Below are positions 1 to 9,827 of a stretch of DNA of 64,000 nt, piece by piece. Positions within the stretch are counted from its first letter, which is position 1; each line of letters opens with the position of its first letter. The stretch is from Metellina segmentata. Its lineage: Eukaryota > Arthropoda > Arachnida > Araneae > Tetragnathidae. The notes beneath the pieces were generated by a model, which was given only the letters and a program-made list of their open reading frames with translations, was not told the DNA's origin and ran no database searches. Location: assembly GCA_947359465.1 (NCBI GenBank), contig OX375883.1, forward strand, positions 17,238,088 to 17,302,087, in the 5' to 3' direction. A program made the position numbers and the translations under genes.

Positions 1-2
1 TT

Positions 3-2252
3 TGGACCGAACACACTTTTCCGCAGTCATGGAGGTATGCTAATGTAATACCCATACTGAAACCAAATAAAGACCCCAAGAATCCTTCGAACTACCGTCC
101 AATAGCCCTGACAAGCTGCCTATGCAAAATTTTAGAAAAAATGGTCAACGCGAGGTTAATTTATGTTTTAGAAAAAGAAAAATGTCTCTCTCCACTCCAA
201 AGTGGTTTCAGAAAAAATAGATCCACTATTGACAACTTAATCGCTCTGGAGACGGAAATTAGAAACTCATTTGTTCAAAATAAGCATCTTGTCTCGATTT
301 TTTTCGATATCGAAAAAGCATACGATAGAACATGGAGACATGGAATTTTAAGGGACATTTTTAAAAACGACATAAGAGGTAATCTGCCTATTTTTATTCA
401 AAAATTTTTAGAAAAAAGATATTTTAAAGTACGGATTGGATCAATTTTCTCAGATGTTTTTATTCAAGAGGAGGGAGTGCCACAGGGAAGTGTTTTAAGT
501 GTTACTTTATTTATTTTAAAAATTAATGATATTGTTTCTCAATTGCCTCCATCAGTGAAAGGTCTTATTTACGTTGACGATCTGCAAATTTCATGCGCAG
601 CTAAAGACATTCGTTTAATTGAAAGACAACTTCAACAGGCCGTTAACAAAATCACTCATTGGACTAACGAAAATGGTTTCAGTTTCTCACCTTCCAAAAC
701 CGCGTGTGTTCATTTTTGTAAAAAACGGAATCTTCATCTTGACCCTGAAATATTTTTCAAAGATATTTTAATTAATGTTGTGGACAGTTTTAAATTTTTA
801 GGTATCATATTTGACAAGAAGTTGACTTTTCAACCGCATATTTTAAATTTACGCAAACGGTGCGAAATGGCTCTCAACATATTAAGAGTTTTATCAAAAT
901 TATCATGGGGATCCGATCGAGCGTGTCTTTTAAAAATATATAGAGCTTTAATACGATCTAAATTAGATTACGGCTGCGTGGTATATGGCTCTGCAAGAAA
1001 ATCGGCCCTTCAAACTCTGAATACGATCCACCACACAGCTTTACGTTTATGTACTGGCGCATTTAGAACATCACCAGTAAGCAGCTTATATGTGGACTCC
1101 TTTGAACCTTCTCTGGACCATAGGCGACAGTTGTTGTCCTTAGAATATTATTTTAGAATTTCTTCAATCCCTCACCACCCATTGCATACCATTCATCACA
1201 GTCCATATCTAATACGCCTCTATCAAGCAAAAACATCCTTTATCCCTACATTTCATTTAAGAATGCTGGATTTAATGGACGGATCCGAAATTTCTTCACT
1301 TGACGTCACCCAGAAAAAACTTTATTATTTCTCTCCTTGGTTTAGTCATGATTTTGAATTTCAAAACCCTTTCCAAGATTTTTATAAAGCAGATACCTCT
1401 GATATTATTTATAAACAACTCTTTCTAAAGCATTTGAAAAAATACTCTAATTTTATACATATTTATACGGACGGGTCTAAAAGGGCAAACTACGTTGGTG
1501 CTGCGTTCACTATTAATGATTCCATTCACAGTTTTAAACTTCATTCTTCATGTTCTGTTTTTACTGCTGAAATAATGGCCATTTTTAAAGCATTAGAAAA
1601 TATATCTGATCATTGTCATAAAAAATGTATCATTTTCACAGATTCATTAAGTGTTTTACAATCATTGAAACATCCTGATCATGACAGTCATCCCATTGTT
1701 TTAGAATCACTGAAAAGAGTTTATCATCTTTCATCCAGGAATTTTAACTTACTATTTTGTTGGATCCCATCGCATGTTGGGATTGCAGGAAATGAAATTG
1801 TTGACCAAGCCGCCAAATCGGCAGTAAATCATATTAGTCATACCATTCCTTATCACGACTTAAAATCTTGCATTTACAAATTTTTAAAAACAAAATGGCA
1901 AAACGAATGGAATGAACAAACCGATAACAAACTTCATGCTTTAAAACCAAATATATCTGACTGGAAACCGCTACCCTTAAGAAGACAAAATGTTATCTTG
2001 ACACGCCTTCGTATTGGACACACTCGCATAACACATAGACACCTCCTCCTCGGAGAAGATCATCCCATCTGCAATTACTGTATCTGTCCACTAACCGTAA
2101 AACACATTTTAGTAGAATGCTCTCATTTTAATAGGCAACGACTTAAACATTTTAATTCTTATACCTTGGTTTTAGATGACATGATCGGAGAGAATCCTCA
2201 TGCAAATATTTTTAGCTTTTTACATGACATTGGTTTTATCCATCACATATAA
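3..2252 (+). CDS. I-type LINE ORF2 (partial): reverse transcriptase, RNase H and zinc motif
   Basis: This is the C-terminal two thirds of the LINE replicase, which nicks the target and copies element RNA into DNA at that site. The frame is open from position 3 to the stop at 2252. The ATG at 141 is internal, because the upstream codons (around SNYRPIALTSCL) match the other copies. Visible RT motifs are QSGFRKNRST, FFDIEKAYDRTWRHGIL, GVPQGSVLSVTLF and YVDDLQI. The RNase H domain has IYTDGSK, an acidic residue in TAEIMAI, FTDSLSVL, and WIPSHVGIAGNE. A CX2C...HX4C motif sits near the C-terminus. No frameshift or stop is seen in this stretch, so it is one of the best-preserved ORF2 pieces here. 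Confidence 0.93.
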   Translation, partial: WTEHTFPQSWRYANVIPILKPNKDPKNPSNYRPIALTSCLCKILEKMVNARLIYVLEKEKCLSPLQSGFRKNRSTIDNLIALETEIRNSFVQNKHLVSIFFDIEKAYDRTWRHGILRDIFKNDIRGNLPIFIQKFLEKRYFKVRIGSIFSDVFIQEEGVPQGSVLSVTLFILKINDIVSQLPPSVKGLIYVDDLQISCAAKDIRLIERQLQQAVNKITHWTNENGFSFSPSKTACVHFCKKRNLHLDPEIFFKDILINVVDSFKFLGIIFDKKLTFQPHILNLRKRCEMALNILRVLSKLSWGSDRACLLKIYRALIRSKLDYGCVVYGSARKSALQTLNTIHHTALRLCTGAFRTSPVSSLYVDSFEPSLDHRRQLLSLEYYFRISSIPHHPLHTIHHSPYLIRLYQAKTSFIPTFHLRMLDLMDGSEISSLDVTQKKLYYFSPWFSHDFEFQNPFQDFYKADTSDIIYKQLFLKHLKKYSNFIHIYTDGSKRANYVGAAFTINDSIHSFKLHSSCSVFTAEIMAIFKALENISDHCHKKCIIFTDSLSVLQSLKHPDHDSHPIVLESLKRVYHLSSRNFNLLFCWIPSHVGIAGNEIVDQAAKSAVNHISHTIPYHDLKSCIYKFLKTKWQNEWNEQTDNKLHALKPNISDWKPLPLRRQNVILTRLRIGHTRITHRHLLLGEDHPICNYCICPLTVKHILVECSHFNRQRLKHFNSYTLVLDDMIGENPHANIFSFLHDIGFIHHI

Positions 2253-2333
2253 TTGTATATAGTATTCATTCATAATGTTTTGACTCATTTCACTTTATTA
2301 CAATATTATATATCTGATTTTTTATCTTGAGTT

Positions 2334-2366
2334 TGGCATAATATGTCCCATGAGGACTCAATGCCA
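2334..2366 (+). ncRNA. LINE 3' UTR stem-loop (copy A)
   Basis: The outer stem is TGGCAT/ATGCCA and the inner stem is GTCC/GGAC. The same fold is present at the end of every 3'-complete I-type copy here, and in diverged copy E it is kept by paired changes. It is probably the RNA element recognised by the reverse transcriptase when priming; that role is inferred from other stringent LINEs. Confidence 0.65.
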
Positions 2367-2394
2367 TAAAATCATATCCAATCCAATCCAATCC

Positions 2395-2983
2395 CTTGTT
2401 CCCAAGAGCACTAATTGGGAAAAAGACAAGAAACACAGAATATCATATACACTCTAAATGGCAGATGAGAGCACACGCTGTGTGCTGATGGCCCCGCCGA
2501 GCCCCCCTCTTCTTTTTCACGCAATTCCCCATATCCTCTCTCTCTTTGTCAGCTCAATAAAAGTTCTCCCAAGTTCATAATTACAGTCCTTGGTTTGTAT
2601 CTGCTGTAAGCATAGTTGTCCATCGCTAACTATACACAAAAGTTCATTGTTCACGACGAAAGACGTAGTCGTGTACACGCAATTACCATCGAACACCTTT
2701 TTTTGAATAAATAAAAAAATATATTTAAAAATTTAAAAATTATCATTTTTTGAATTTATAAAAACATTTATATTAAAAAAAACACTAATTTTTTAAATTT
2801 CTGAAAAAAAAATCACTTAAATACGTATAGAATATACATACCAAATTTCATGCAATTATCTAGAATAGATTTTGAGTTATATCATTTTAAAGTTGAGAAA
2901 AGTGTGAAAAATTCATTATGGAGAAAAATCACTTTAAGGTTTCATTATTTAAAATCAGTTACAAAAGGTGAAATTTTATTACC
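2395..2983. other. Intergenic stretch without a recognisable gene
   Basis: AT-rich after about 2700. Position 2557 onward has AATAAAAG within a pyrimidine-rich context, which would fit a polyadenylation signal of a decayed LTR, but no LTR boundaries were found. The part next to 2984 is the 3' flank of the Mutator-like transposase pseudogene. Confidence 0.4.
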
Positions 2984-3121
2984 TTAGAAACCTCCTGGTA
3001 TGTAAGTAAATCCGTTACCGTCTTTAGATCTTTGATTAAGGTTTATTTTTGCTAATAGTACCTTTCTACGGTACAATTTGTAAGCCACTGTACTTTTATT
3101 AGCAGCTTTCCGGATGCGTCG
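2984..3121 (-). pseudogene. Mutator-like transposase, C-terminal end (split from 19441-21082)
   Basis: Read on the - strand, this segment continues the frame that is broken at 19441 on the far side of the LINE composite. It carries 46 codons ending YIPGGF and a stop at 2984-2986. Joining across the 13-bp duplication gives an uninterrupted frame through a basic stretch (KIYRRIRKAANK). This shows that the 16.3-kb composite was inserted into the last part of this coding sequence. Confidence 0.75.
3109..3121 (+). repeat. Target-site duplication, left copy, of the B-C-D LINE composite
   Basis: TCCGGATGCGTCG, repeated exactly at 19439-19451 after the LINE tail. The first three bases could also belong to the ATCC tail, so 10-13 bp is certain. 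Confidence 0.88.
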
Positions 3122-3657
3122 GCCCCCAGGGGCATTCCTTCTTTAGGTTTGTACGGGCTTCACGACCCCGGGGTACCTGAGTGATCTTCCCTCCCTTTCG
3201 TTCTGCTTCTCCTCTACCCTTAGCTTTTTGCTTTTTCTTCCTCCCTCGTTGTGGTTGCCTTTTCGGAGGTGAGGGCTCCCCTTGAGAAGCTCTTCGCCAG
3301 TCTGTGCCTTTAGCTCCTCTTGGGGATTATATCACCCACGTGTTTGCCGTGCGTGGAGACCTGTGTCTTCGGAAAGGGTGATCCTGGTGATTGAGGGACA
3401 ACATAACGCCCCAATACATTGCTTCGGCTCCTGCTTCGAATAAACAGGCGGTGTACTTTGGTCCCAGTACATTGATCGGCTGGTGGGTATATCCTGCTAG
3501 GACTAAGGACCTGCTCACCAACTAGCTCCTTAGGGCAGTCATAGAGGTGAGTTGGGTCCGTATAGTCCCTGGCTAGCACCGGTGCAGAAACCTGTATCCC
3601 CTCGTTGGACTCCATGGTGGGTGGTGCCGCCGGGGACTGAACATCTATTTCTCAAAC
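3122..3657 (+). promoter_or_regulatory. LINE 5' leader (copy B), probable internal promoter
   Basis: This is a 536-bp GC-rich leader starting GCCCCCAGGGGC, ahead of the ORF1 ATG at 3658. The same leader is 535-542 bp long in C (6009), D (8007), E (12341), G (32433) and H (46801). A 5' UTR that is copied with the element normally carries an internal pol II promoter; this is family knowledge and was not read directly from the sequence. The first 12 bases can pair GCCC/GGGC. On the - strand a 101-codon ORF covers 3310-3615, also open in C and G. Confidence 0.7.
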
Positions 3658-4962
3658 ATGAATAACCCAAAATCAACTTCTCCTTCAGTGGAGCAAATAT
3701 GTATTTATAATAATGAAAAAAATATAACAGAACAAAAATTTTTTGTAATAAAGAGTAACGAGGGTAACCTTAAAAATATATCTGCTATTTTACTTCATAA
3801 AACAATATTAGGTATGGTTGGAGAGACTAAAAACATAAAAAAAACCTTAGCAGGAGATGTACTTGTTGAAGTTTTAAATAGAACACAAGCTTTAAATATA
3901 ATTAAAATAAAATCCGTCGGTCCAATAGGAGTAACTGTTACACCCCATAGAACTTTAAATTCATCCAGAGGTGTTATATCTGAATCAGACTTAGTTCATG
4001 ATACAGAACAAGACATCTTGGAATCCCTATCCGAACAATATGTAATTAACGTCAAAAGAATCACAATTTCAAGAAATAATCAGAAAATACCCACTAAACA
4101 CTTAATATTAACTTTCAGTACACCAAGCATACCAAAACACGTTAAAATAGCATACATTAATTGCCCAGTGAGACCTTTCATTCCAAATCCTGTCCGTTGT
4201 TTCAAATGCCAAAGATTTGGCCACTCTTTCATGTCTTGCCGCGGCAAAGAAACCTGCGCAAAATGCTGTAGTACAGAACATAAGACCGATGTCTGTACTA
4301 CATTGTCCCTTTGCTGTGTGAACTGCAAAGGTGACCATCCAGCTTTTGCCAGGTCTTGTCCTAAATTTGTTTCTGAAAAAGAAATTCAAACAATTAAAGT
4401 GCAACAAAACATATCATTTCCGGAGGCCCGAAAAATTGTTAACGATCGCACCCCGAAACCTGGAATATCTTACTCTACAATAGTAAAAAAAACCTTCAAA
4501 ACTAGCTCTACTCAAACCGATACAACTGTGTCTAAGCCATCTGATCAAAATAAAACTTCATCGAACCAATATATAACGCCTTTTTCTAAAGCATCAGCTA
4601 CAACCTCATCAAATACAGAAAATATAAACCAATCAAATCGATCTGTAAATACCTCTCTTAAGAGAACCATACCACCTGGGAAAAATAATATTAAAATAGC
4701 AAGAAATTCTTCTCAAACCTCTCTACTGCCTAGATCTGGATCTAGCACCACTATGTCAGGCCAACCAACGGGCCAGTTACAGTCTGATGTTTCATCCAGA
4801 AACGTAATAACCGATCCTTCTACCAGTGACCTAATAAATCTTTACAACAGCGAAAGTGATATTTCCTCTGTAGAGATTGATGGCTTGGAGACTTCGCCAC
4901 CCAAGTCCAAAAAGGATCTTCGGCAAGACAGATCTCGTCCTAGGACGAGAAAACATAAGTAG
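3658..4962 (+). CDS. I-type LINE ORF1, gag-like zinc-knuckle protein (copy B, intact)
   Basis: This is a 434-residue nucleic-acid-binding protein that would coat LINE RNA in a cytoplasmic ribonucleoprotein. Three zinc knuckles lie at about residues 181-234: CX2CX4HX4C (CFKCQRFGHSFMSC), a second of the same type, and CX2CX3HX6C (CVNCKGDHPAFARSC). The region before them is conserved among all copies (ISAILLHKTILGMVGETKN). The C-terminal third is rich in Ser/Thr/Asn and ends in a basic patch. It begins at the ATG 4 bp after ...CTCAAAC, equivalent to the start in every other copy, and its stop is 29 bp before the ORF2 ATG. This is the only uninterrupted ORF1 of this subfamily in the window. Confidence 0.93.
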   Translation: MNNPKSTSPSVEQICIYNNEKNITEQKFFVIKSNEGNLKNISAILLHKTILGMVGETKNIKKTLAGDVLVEVLNRTQALNIIKIKSVGPIGVTVTPHRTLNSSRGVISESDLVHDTEQDILESLSEQYVINVKRITISRNNQKIPTKHLILTFSTPSIPKHVKIAYINCPVRPFIPNPVRCFKCQRFGHSFMSCRGKETCAKCCSTEHKTDVCTTLSLCCVNCKGDHPAFARSCPKFVSEKEIQTIKVQQNISFPEARKIVNDRTPKPGISYSTIVKKTFKTSSTQTDTTVSKPSDQNKTSSNQYITPFSKASATTSSNTENINQSNRSVNTSLKRTIPPGKNNIKIARNSSQTSLLPRSGSSTTMSGQPTGQLQSDVSSRNVITDPSTSDLINLYNSESDISSVEIDGLETSPPKSKKDLRQDRSRPRTRKHK

Positions 4963-4991
4963 TTTCTTCTTTTCTTTTATCCTTCATTTTT

Positions 4992-6008
4992 ATGGCTTCC
5001 TTTCTTTCCTGGAACTGCCGGGGTTTTCGACAAAAAATTGATGATGTCAAAGACATCATAAACAACCACAAGCCAGCTGCAATCGCCCTCCAGGAGACCT
5101 TTTTAAGAAGCAATGATTCCAACAACATTCACTTTCACTACATTCAGAAAAGATTACGATGATGGCCATAGAGCATGTGGAGGTGTTGCTTTGCTTACCT
5201 CCCATGACTTTCCAGTAACTCAAATTAACTTAAAAACAAATCTGCAAGCTCTTGCTGTAAGACTTCACGTAAATATTTTAATAACAATATGCAATTTATA
5301 CTTACCTCCTAACACCCGTATTGCCACTTCTGACTTAAATAATTTAATAGATCAACTTCCACAACCATTCATTATACTTGGTGACCTAAATGGCCATCAT
5401 ATCCTCTGGGGCAGTTCAGACATTAATCAAAGAGGCAAACAAATTGAGAAATTAATAACGGACAATGATTTATGTATAATGAATAACGGCCAACCTACTT
5501 ACTTTCACTCACCTTCACTTACTTACCATTCAATAGATCTGGCAATTTGCACACCTTCAATTTTGCCATTTTGGACCTTTTCTGTGGATCCTTACCTTTA
5601 CAATAGTGACCATTATCCAATTAAACTTAAATATGAAGGCCAATACCAACCTCACTCTGTCAACCAATCCAATTATATTTTTGAAACTGCCAACTGGTCA
5701 CTTTTTACTAGCCTTGCTGACATTACTAACACGGTAGAAAATGATGATATCGATGAAGTTACTAATAAGATAACAGACATAATTATAGCTAGTGCTGACG
5801 CCTCAATTAAAAAAGTCATTAATCAGCCTAAAAAACAAAAGAAACCTTGGTGGAATGAGGATTGTAGCGATGCGTATCGGAAGCAAAGGAAAGCCTGGAA
5901 TATATTTAATAGATATCCAACAAGAGAAAATTTTATTATTTATAAAAAAACAAAAGCGATATTTCGAAAAATTCAACGACGTAGTAAGAGGGATTCTTGG
6001 GTGAATTA
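4992..6008 (+). pseudogene. I-type LINE ORF2, endonuclease part only (copy B)
   Basis: ORF2 starts at the ATG of MASFLSWNCRGF. A frameshift near 5125 moves the rest to the frame that runs to 6008. The APE-type endonuclease signatures are present: SWNCRGF, LQET, ILGDLNGHH and NSDHYP. The sequence stops at the codons for KRDSWVN, exactly where the leader of copy C begins, so reverse transcriptase and RNase H are absent. Compared with D, the next bases expected are TGTAAAC, which confirms an abrupt junction. Confidence 0.88.
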
Positions 6009-6545
6009 GCCCCCAGGGGCATTCCTTCTTTAGGTTTGTACGGGCTTCACAACCCCGGGGTACCTGAGTGATCTTTTCTCCCTGTCGTTTTTCTCCTCCT
6101 CTACGCTTCTGCTTTTTGCTTTTTCTTCCTCCCTCATTGTGGTTGCCTTTTCGGAGGTGAGGGCTCCCCTTGAGAAGCTTTTCGCCAGTCTGTGCTTTCA
6201 GCTCCTCTTGGGGATTATATCACCCACGTGTTTGCCGTGCGTGGAGACCTGTGTCTTCGGAAAAGGTGATCCTGGTGATTGAGGGACAACATAACGCCCC
6301 AATACATTGCTTCGGCTCCTGCTTCGAATAAACAGGCGGTATACTTTGGTCCCAGTACATTGATCGGCTGGTGGGTATATCCTGCTAGGACTAAGGACCT
6401 GCTCACCAACTAGCTCCTTAGGGCAGTCATAGGGGTGAGTTGGGTCCGTATAGTCCCTGGCTAGCACCGGTACAGGAACCTGTATCCCCTCGTTGGACTC
6501 CATGGTGGGTGGTGCCGCTGGGGACTGAATATATCTTTTTCAAAC

Positions 6546-7793
6546 ATGGAAAACCCAAATTCAACTTCTCCTTCAGTGGAGCAACTTTGTATAAAATCAA
6601 ATGAAAACAATATATGTCAAGAAAAATTTTTTATTATCAAAAGTAACACCGGAAATCTAAAAAATATATCTGCAATCTTACTCCATAAAACTATACTGGG
6701 AATGGTAGGAGAAACTAAAAACATAAAAAAAACCCTAGCAGGAGATGTACTTGTTGAAGTTTTAAATAGATCACAGGCATTAAACATCCAAAAAATTAAA
6801 TCTGTCGTTTCAATAGAGGTGACTGTTACACCCCACAAAACCTTAAATTCATCAAGAGGCGTAATTTCAGAATCCGATTTAGTACATGACACCGAACAAG
6901 ATATCTTAGAAACCCTGTCCAACCAATCTGTAATTACTGTAAAAAGAATCCTTATTTCAAGAAATGGTCAAAGAATACCCACAAAAAACATTTAATATTA
7001 ACTTTTAATACACCAAGCATACCAAAACACGTAAAAATAGCCTATATTAACTGCCCAGTACGACCTTTCATTCCTAACCCAGTTCGCTGTTTCAAATGTC
7101 AGAGATTCGGCCACTCTTTCCTTGCTTGCCGTGGCAAAGAAACCTGTGCGAAATGCTGTAGTACAGAACATAAGACCTATGTCTGTACTACATCATCCCT
7201 TTGCTGTGTAAACTGCAAAGGTGAACATCCAGCTTTTGCCAGGTCTTGCCCTAAATTTCAAACCGAGAAAGAAATTCAGACAGTAAAAGTTCAGCAAAAC
7301 ATTTCATTTGCGGAGGCACGAAAAATTGTTCATGATCGCACCCCAAAACCTGGAATTTCTCTCTTACTCTTCAATAGTAAAAAAAACTTTCAAAACTAAC
7401 GGAACTCAAACCGATGTAACTATTTTTAAGCCATCTGCACAACATAAAACTTCAATGAACCTACCTATAACGCCTCTTTTTTCTAAAGCATCAGCTACAA
7501 CCTCATTAAATACCAAACAGATAAATCAACCAAACCGATCTATAAATACTTCTTTAAAAAGAGCCATATCATCTGAACAAAGTCATATTAAAATAGCTAA
7601 AAGTACTTCTCAAACCTCTCTTCAGCCTGATGTTACATCCAGAAACTTGATAGCTAATCCTAATACCAGTGACCTCATAAATCTATACAACACCGAAAGT
7701 GATATTTCCTCTGTAGAGAGTGACGGCTTGGAGACTTCGCCACCCAAGTCCAAGAAGGATCTTCGACAAGACAGATCTCGTCCTAGGACGTGA
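6546..7793 (+). pseudogene. I-type LINE ORF1 (copy C), frameshifted
   Basis: This is the same gag-like zinc-knuckle protein as at 3658. The frame is open from the ATG at 6546 to about 6990, where an indel in an A-rich run (ACAAAAAACA) shifts it. The zinc knuckles continue in another frame to about 7350. There, extra CT dinucleotides (TCTCTC in place of TCT) shift the frame once more. The last arginine codons have mutated to an early TGA, at 7791-7793. All three knuckles remain readable, so the damage is recent. Confidence 0.87.
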
Positions 7794-7834
7794 AAACACA
7801 AATAGTTTTTTTTCTTCTTTTAAATTTTATTTTT

Positions 7835-8006
7835 ATGGCTTCCTTTCTTTCCTGGAACTGCCGGGGTTTTCGTCAAAAAATTGATGATGTAAAAAACATC
7901 ATAAATATACACAATCCAGCTGCAATCGCCCTCCAGGAGACGTATTTAAGAAACAATGATTCCACCAACATTCGTCATTTCAGTATATTTAGAAAAGATC
8001 ACGATG
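7835..8006 (+). pseudogene. I-type LINE ORF2 start (copy C), about 57 codons
   Basis: It opens MASFLSWNCRGFRQK and keeps the LQET endonuclease motif, then stops in the sequence for FRKDHDG at the start of the D leader. The apparent downstream codons (to 8065) are leader sequence read in frame, not LINE protein. Confidence 0.85.
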
Positions 8007-8542
8007 GCCCCCAGGGGCATTCCTTCTTTAGGTTTGTACGGGTTTCACGACCCCGGGGTACCTGAGTGATCTTCCCTCCCTTTCGTTCTGCTTCTCCTCT
8101 ACCTTTAGCTTTTTGCTTTTTCTTCCTCCCTCGTTGTGGTTGCCTCTTCGGAGGTGAGGGCTCCCCTTGAGAAGCTTTTCGCCAGTCTGTGCTTTTAGCT
8201 CCTCTTGGGGATTATATCACCCACGTGTTTGCCGTGCGTGGAGACCTGTGTCTTCGGAAAGGGAGATCCTGGTGATTGAGGGACAACATAACGCCCCAAT
8301 ACATTGCTTCGGCTCCTGCTTCGGACAAACAGGAGGTGTACTATGGTCCCAGTACATCAATCGGCTGGTGGGAATACCCTGCTAGGATTAAGGACCTGCT
8401 CACCAACTAGCTCCTTAGGGCAGTCATAGGGGTGAGTTGGGTTCGTATAGTCCCTGGCTAGCACCGGTACAGAAACCTGTATCCCCTTGTTGGACTCCAT
8501 GGTGGGTGGTGCCGCCGGGGACTGAAAATTTAATATCCAAAC

Positions 8543-9798
8543 ATGGAAAATCAAACCTCATCTTCTCCTTCAGTGGAGCACCTATCTAGCATAAATAATG
8601 AAATTAATTTACCAGAACAAAAATTTTTTATTATGAAGAGTAACGAGGGCAATTTAAAAAATATATCGGCTATTTTACTCCATAAAACTATATTAGGAAT
8701 GGTAGGCGATACAAAAAACATAAAAAAAACCCTAGCAGGAGATGTACTAATAGAAGTATCAAATAAAACCCAGGCACTAAACGTCCAAAAAATAAAATTT
8801 GTAGGTCCAATAGCAGTAAATGTAACACCCCATAAAACTTTAAATTCATCAAGAGGCGTAATTTCAGAATCCGACTTAGTTCATGACACAGAACAAGATA
8901 TCCTTGAATCCCTGTCACAACAATATGTAATCACTGTCAAACGAATCACTATCTCAAGAAATGGTCAAAAAATACCCACCAAACACATTATATTAACGTT
9001 CAACAAACCAACTATACCAAAACACGTCAAAATAGCATATATGAATTGCCCAGTTAAACATTTTATACCCAATCCTGTTCGTTGCTTTAAATGCCAGAGA
9101 TTCGGACACTCTTTCATAGCTTGCCGTGGCAAAGAAACCTGCGCAAAATGCTGTAGTACAGACCATAAGACCGATGTCTGTACGTCGTCGTCCCTTTGCT
9201 GTGTAAACTGCAAAGGTGACCATCCAGCTTTTGCCAGGTCTTGCCCTAAATTTCAAAACGAAAAAGAAATCCAAACTATTAAAGTACAGCAAAATATTTC
9301 ATTTCCGGAGGCCCGAAAAATTGTAAACGATCGTACCCCGAAACCTGGCATATCTCTTACTCTTCAATAGTTAAAAAAACTTTCAAAACTAACGGAACTC
9401 AAACCGATGTAACAATTTTTAAGCCATCTGCCCAACATAAAACTTCAATGAACCAACCTATAACGCCTCTTTTTTCTAAAGCATCAGCTACAAGTTCATC
9501 CAATACAAAACAGATAAATCAACCAAATCGATCTATCAATACTTCTTTAAAAAGAGCCATATCATCTGAACAAAGTAATATCAAAATAGCTAAAAGTACT
9601 TCTCAAACCTCTCTTCAGCCTGATGTTACATCCAGAAACTTGATAACTAATCCTTCCACCAACGACCTCATAAATCTATATAACACTGAAAGCGATATTT
9701 CATCTGTAGAGAGTGATGGCTTGGAGACTTCGCCACCCAAGTCCAAGAAGGATCTTCGGCAAGACAGATCTCGTCCTAGGACGAGAAAACACAAGTAG
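8543..9798 (+). pseudogene. I-type LINE ORF1 (copy D), single CT-slippage frameshift
   Basis: This is a zinc-knuckle ORF1 protein as in copy B. It is open for 275 codons through all three knuckles. A 2-bp CT insertion near 9354 (TCTCT in place of TCT, just after the conserved TPKPGIS) then shifts the frame, and the C-terminal third continues in another frame to the normal stop at 9798. Copy H has the identical change and copy C a 4-bp version, so this is a slippage-prone spot or an inherited defect that was still mobilised. Confidence 0.9.
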
Positions 9799-9827
9799 TT
9801 TTTCTTTTCTTTTATCCTTTATTTTTT

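Larger units (their letters stand above)
1..2394 (+). mobile_element. I-type LINE copy A, 3' portion, cut by the window edge
   Basis: This is the 3' half of an I-type non-LTR retrotransposon: reverse transcriptase, RNase H, 3' UTR with a stem-loop at 2334-2366, and an ATCCA-repeat tail at about 2374-2394. Its 5' part lies outside the window, so its target duplication cannot be tested. Sequence is very close to copies D, G, H and N2 further along, so it belongs to the same recently active family. Confidence 0.93.
6009..8006 (+). mobile_element. I-type LINE copy C, 5' third only
   Basis: It consists of leader (6009-6545), broken ORF1 and the first codons of ORF2, then it ends at 8006 against the leader of D. 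No 3' UTR and no target duplication of its own are present at either end. The leader variant is the same as in B and G. Confidence 0.87.

Noticed and set aside
3122..3200. HDV-like self-cleaving ribozyme at the LINE 5' end, as in R2 elements
   Set aside because: I could only place a 4-bp GCCC/GGGC hairpin and some GGGG/CCCC pairings. The nested double pseudoknot could not be built by eye, so no claim is made.
7790..8065. ORF reading from the 3' end of ORF1 through the start of ORF2 and into the next leader (copy C)
   Set aside because: Only the part from the ORF2 ATG (7835) to 8006 is LINE protein; the rest is read-through of non-coding sequence.
8167..8385. 72-codon + strand ORF in the leader of D (and the same at 46962-47180 in H)
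   Set aside because: It lies within the LINE leader and is absent from B, C and G in that form. It has no family features, so it is treated as a by-product of leader conservation.
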